From contig CANSXE010000009.1 of assembly GCA_947650875.1 (NCBI GenBank), positions 1 to 42,598 on the forward strand: DNA of 42,598 bases, given 5' to 3'. Below, one piece after another: positions 40,189 through 42,598 of the stretch. This DNA comes from an uncultured Bacillota bacterium. Lineage in GTDB: Bacteria > Bacillota > Clostridia > Oscillospirales > Oscillospiraceae. Each line of letters begins with the position of its first letter. The first letter of the stretch is position 1. The position numbers were made by a program, and so were the translations under genes. Below the pieces are notes generated by a model. The model had not been told where the DNA came from. It ran no database searches and was given only the letters and a program-made list of their open reading frames with translations.

Positions 40189-41712
40189 GTGAAAAAGCTG
40201 CTCTATATTCTCCTCCACCGCTCGGTATTTGTGGCGCTGGCCCTGCTGGTTCAAATCGCCACGCTGGCCGTTATGGTGCTCTCTTTCTCTGCCACAGAGG
40301 TTTTCTACTGGTGCTGTATCGCTCTGAGCGTAGCCGCCGCCATCGCCATTGTGGGCAGCCGGATGGAGCCCGGCTATAAAATTGCCTGGCTCCTGTTGGT
40401 TCTGCCCTTCCCCATCTTTGGCGGGGTCTTCTATCTGATGGTCGGGGGCGGTTATGTCCCTGAACGCACCCGGAAACGGATGAAGGGCATGCTGGAAAAG
40501 TCCTTTTTTACCCTGAAGGAGGATTTTAAGGCCGATGATCTCCTTCCTCTGGGAGGTGACGCCGCCGGCCAGGCCAGCTATCTGGAAAGCCGGGCCGCCT
40601 GCCCCGCCTACACCAACACCGAGACCGAATACTTTCCCCTGGGGGACGAGGCCTTCCCCCGAATGCTGGAGGAGCTGGAGAAGGCAAAAAAGTATATCTT
40701 TTTAGAGTATTTCATCATCCAGCCCGGGGTTTTCTGGGACAGCATCTTAGCCATTCTGGAACGGAAAGCTGCCCAGGGGGTAGAGGTCCGGGTACTTTAC
40801 GATGACTTTGGCTGCATGTTCACCCTCCCCCGGGACTATAACGAGGTTCTCACCCGGAAGGGCATTCAGTGCCGGGTATTCAACCGGCTGATGCCGGTGA
40901 TGTCTCTGCGGCTGAACAACCGGGACCACCGAAAGCTGCTCATGATCGACGGCAAGATCGGCTTTACAGGGGGCATCAATCTGGCCGATGAGTATATCAA
41001 TGTCCGGGCGCGGTTTGGCCACTGGAAGGACAGCGCTATCCTTCTGGAGGGGGACGCCGTCTGGTCCATGACGGTGATGTTTCTAACCATGTGGGACTAT
41101 ATCGCCAACTGGAACGAGGATTTTGAGCAGTTCCGCCCCCCCGCCGCCCCGGTGCGGCCCTGGACAGGATACGTTCAGCCTTACACCGATACCCCCCTGG
41201 ACCGTGAAGCAGTGGGCCAGGCGGTTTACCTGAATATGATTGCAAAGGCCAAAAACTATATATATATTACCACCCCTTACCTCATCATCGACGTGGCCAC
41301 CAATACCGCCCTGTGCAACGCCGCCAAATCCGGGGTGGATGTGCGTATTATTACCCCCCACATCCCTGATAAGCGCTATGTCTTTGAGGTCACCCGGGCC
41401 CACTACCCTCCCCTTCTGGAGGCGGGCGTGAAAATCTATGAGTATACCCCTGGCTTTATCCACGCCAAAAACTTTGTGGTAGACGATCGTTTTGCCACTG
41501 TGGGTACCGTCAATCTGGACTACCGCAGCCTGTTTCTTCACTTTGAAGACGGCGTATGGCTGTGTGAAGCACCTTGCATTCGCGACATCCGCCGGGATTT
41601 TGAGGAGACTCTGAAGCGTTCTCAGCCCTATTCCCTGCGCCAGTTTAGGCACTTGAACATCCTTCTTCAGCTCTACCGCAGTATCCTTCGTGTTTTCGCG
41701 CCGCTGATGTAA
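40189..41712 (+). CDS. cls: Cardiolipin synthase
   Basis: 507 aa, GTG start behind AGAAGG. Two N-terminal membrane segments (about 9-30 and 33-52) plus a third near 63-82 anchor it. Two HKD phospholipase D motifs follow: HRKLLMIDG (His247) and HAKNFVVDD (His425). It joins two phosphatidylglycerols to cardiolipin and releases glycerol. Length and layout match the bacterial Cls-A/YwnE-type. A terminator stands directly behind. Confidence 0.95.
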   Translation: MKKLLYILLHRSVFVALALLVQIATLAVMVLSFSATEVFYWCCIALSVAAAIAIVGSRMEPGYKIAWLLLVLPFPIFGGVFYLMVGGGYVPERTRKRMKGMLEKSFFTLKEDFKADDLLPLGGDAAGQASYLESRAACPAYTNTETEYFPLGDEAFPRMLEELEKAKKYIFLEYFIIQPGVFWDSILAILERKAAQGVEVRVLYDDFGCMFTLPRDYNEVLTRKGIQCRVFNRLMPVMSLRLNNRDHRKLLMIDGKIGFTGGINLADEYINVRARFGHWKDSAILLEGDAVWSMTVMFLTMWDYIANWNEDFEQFRPPAAPVRPWTGYVQPYTDTPLDREAVGQAVYLNMIAKAKNYIYITTPYLIIDVATNTALCNAAKSGVDVRIITPHIPDKRYVFEVTRAHYPPLLEAGVKIYEYTPGFIHAKNFVVDDRFATVGTVNLDYRSLFLHFEDGVWLCEAPCIRDIRRDFEETLKRSQPYSLRQFRHLNILLQLYRSILRVFAPLM

Positions 41713-41716
41713 GTAA

Positions 41717-41745
41717 AAGGGCCGCCCTCCGGGCGGCCCCTTTCG
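41717..41745. terminator. Terminator between cls and the converging cysteine-rich gene
   Basis: Nine-bp GC-rich stem GGGCCGCCC / GGGCGGCCC with loop TCC, then CTTTCGCTTT. The converging gene ends at 41748, so it may act for both sides. Confidence 0.85.
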
Positions 41746-41747
41746 CT

Positions 41748-42572
41748 TTAGCGGCAGCAGCAGCTGTTGGCGCTGCTGGTCGTGGTAATCGTGTTGGGCG
41801 GGAAGAACTCGTCTACCGGGAACTGGACCTGACGGAACATATCACAGGGGTCCTCCTGGCAGTGGTCCTCGCCGCAGCTGCAATCCTTGGTGGGGATGCA
41901 GTAGTCATAGGCGGGGATGAGCAGCTGGGTATCCCGCTCCATACGGATGATGGAGAACTGGCCCAGGGTGATGAACAAACGGTGCTGGTCGCCGCCGGTA
42001 ATCAGCTCGTCGCCGAAGCAGGACGCCACCGCCATGGGGATATCCACACAGCCGCAGTCACAGGGACGGCACTCACAGACATCCACCAGCTTCAGGTTCA
42101 GAATCAGCGGGTCCACCGCTTCCACAACTGCGGTAGGCAGATTGGACTGCGGCACACACTGAATCTGCTCCTCACCTCTGGCAGAACTGAAGCTCTTAGA
42201 GCCGCTCTCGCTGCCAAAGAGCACAGCCCGCTTGCTGAACACGGCCAGACCACAGACCTGGACGGGGCGGGCGGCGCCCACAAAGGCGTCGGCGGTGATA
42301 CGGTAGAAATACCGCACATCCACGGTATAGAAGCCCCGGTTAAATGTTACCGGCTCCACATCAATGTACGCGTACAGCAGCTCGGCAGTCCCGGCCTTAA
42401 TAGACTGGGCCCGGTCGATTACCTCCTGGGAGCAGCGGGTGGGGTAAACGCGCAGATCTTCCACACAGTCCTTATCCCGGCACGAATCGAAGATCTTTTT
42501 CGTGTGTATGCACACGGCCTCCCGGATACTGCGATCGTCGCAGACGGGGCCGGGCACGACCTTTTCTGGCAT
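41748..42572 (-). CDS. Cysteine-rich protein, putative spore-associated
   Basis: 274 aa, start behind AGGAGGG. It has about 20 Cys, including CSCGEDHCQEDPC and CECRPCDCGC clusters, and ends SANSCCCR. The N-terminal half (GFYTVDVRYFYRITADAFVG; PVQVCGLAVFSKRAVLFGSE) has regular beta strands. Cysteine-rich insoluble-looking proteins with tail CCC occur among spore coat and exosporium proteins of Clostridia, and the neighbouring cortex hydrolase gene supports a spore-forming host. The role is not proven; I would call it conserved hypothetical, perhaps coat. The upstream promoter is beyond the window. Confidence 0.7.
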   Translation of the reverse strand: MPEKVVPGPVCDDRSIREAVCIHTKKIFDSCRDKDCVEDLRVYPTRCSQEVIDRAQSIKAGTAELLYAYIDVEPVTFNRGFYTVDVRYFYRITADAFVGAARPVQVCGLAVFSKRAVLFGSESGSKSFSSARGEEQIQCVPQSNLPTAVVEAVDPLILNLKLVDVCECRPCDCGCVDIPMAVASCFGDELITGGDQHRLFITLGQFSIIRMERDTQLLIPAYDYCIPTKDCSCGEDHCQEDPCDMFRQVQFPVDEFFPPNTITTTSSANSCCCR

Positions 42573-42598
42573 AGAATTCCCTCCTAGATTTGGATGGT

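Overview
The window looks like a chromosomal segment of a Gram-positive, spore-forming gut Clostridia species, probably Oscillospiraceae of the Flavonifractor, Pseudoflavonifractor, Intestinimonas or Lawsonibacter type. The reasons are GC-rich third codon positions, consensus AGGAGG ribosome sites, a T-box leader, a SleB-type cortex hydrolase, and the clostridial block nusB - tsaD-like - xseA - xseB - ispA - dxs - tlyA - nadK - argR - recN. The assignment is inference; no 16S gene is present.

Layout. 1-4240 (minus strand): a T-box-controlled EamA transporter cut by the window edge, two small unknown genes, a DHFR-fold reductase, an ABM-like protein and malic enzyme. 4323-5890: a sodium-coupled NSS amino-acid transporter on its own promoter. 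5895-15939 (minus): the long housekeeping block, with many ATGA stop/start overlaps, for RNA modification, isoprenoid precursor synthesis, NADP synthesis, arginine control and DNA repair. 16149-17162: a secreted SleB-like hydrolase with an array of short direct repeats upstream. 17.4-23.1 kb: a scar region between and around tRNA-Leu(CAA) and tRNA-Pro(CGG). It holds decayed fragments of an SLH protein, an IS30 transposase, a MobA/L relaxase, a tyrosine integrase (both ends) and a ParA ATPase, one intact IS3-family element, and an AT-rich two-gene membrane cassette of unknown function.

23.1-32 kb is the most interesting part. It carries a LysR regulator, an L-cysteine-desulfidase-family enzyme, an AspAT4-like aminotransferase, aspartate-semialdehyde dehydrogenase, aspartokinase, an unknown 130-aa protein, an ATC-hydrolase-like protein and an NhaC antiporter. 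Three promoters, in front of lysR, cdsB and asd, share one architecture with invariant spacing: ATC-N9-GAT, then 22 bases, then TTGTGC as the -35 box, then 17 or 18 bases to the -10 box. This reads as a self-contained LysR regulon that links cysteine or serine breakdown to aspartate semialdehyde. The last two genes have their own TTGACA/TATGAT promoter.

32-42.6 kb: a membrane-anchored unknown protein, a GIY-YIG protein, trpS, tagO-like and mnaA envelope genes, a signal-anchored protein that seems to start at CTG, three small minus-strand genes, a phosphodiesterase, cardiolipin synthase and a cysteine-rich, coat-like protein.
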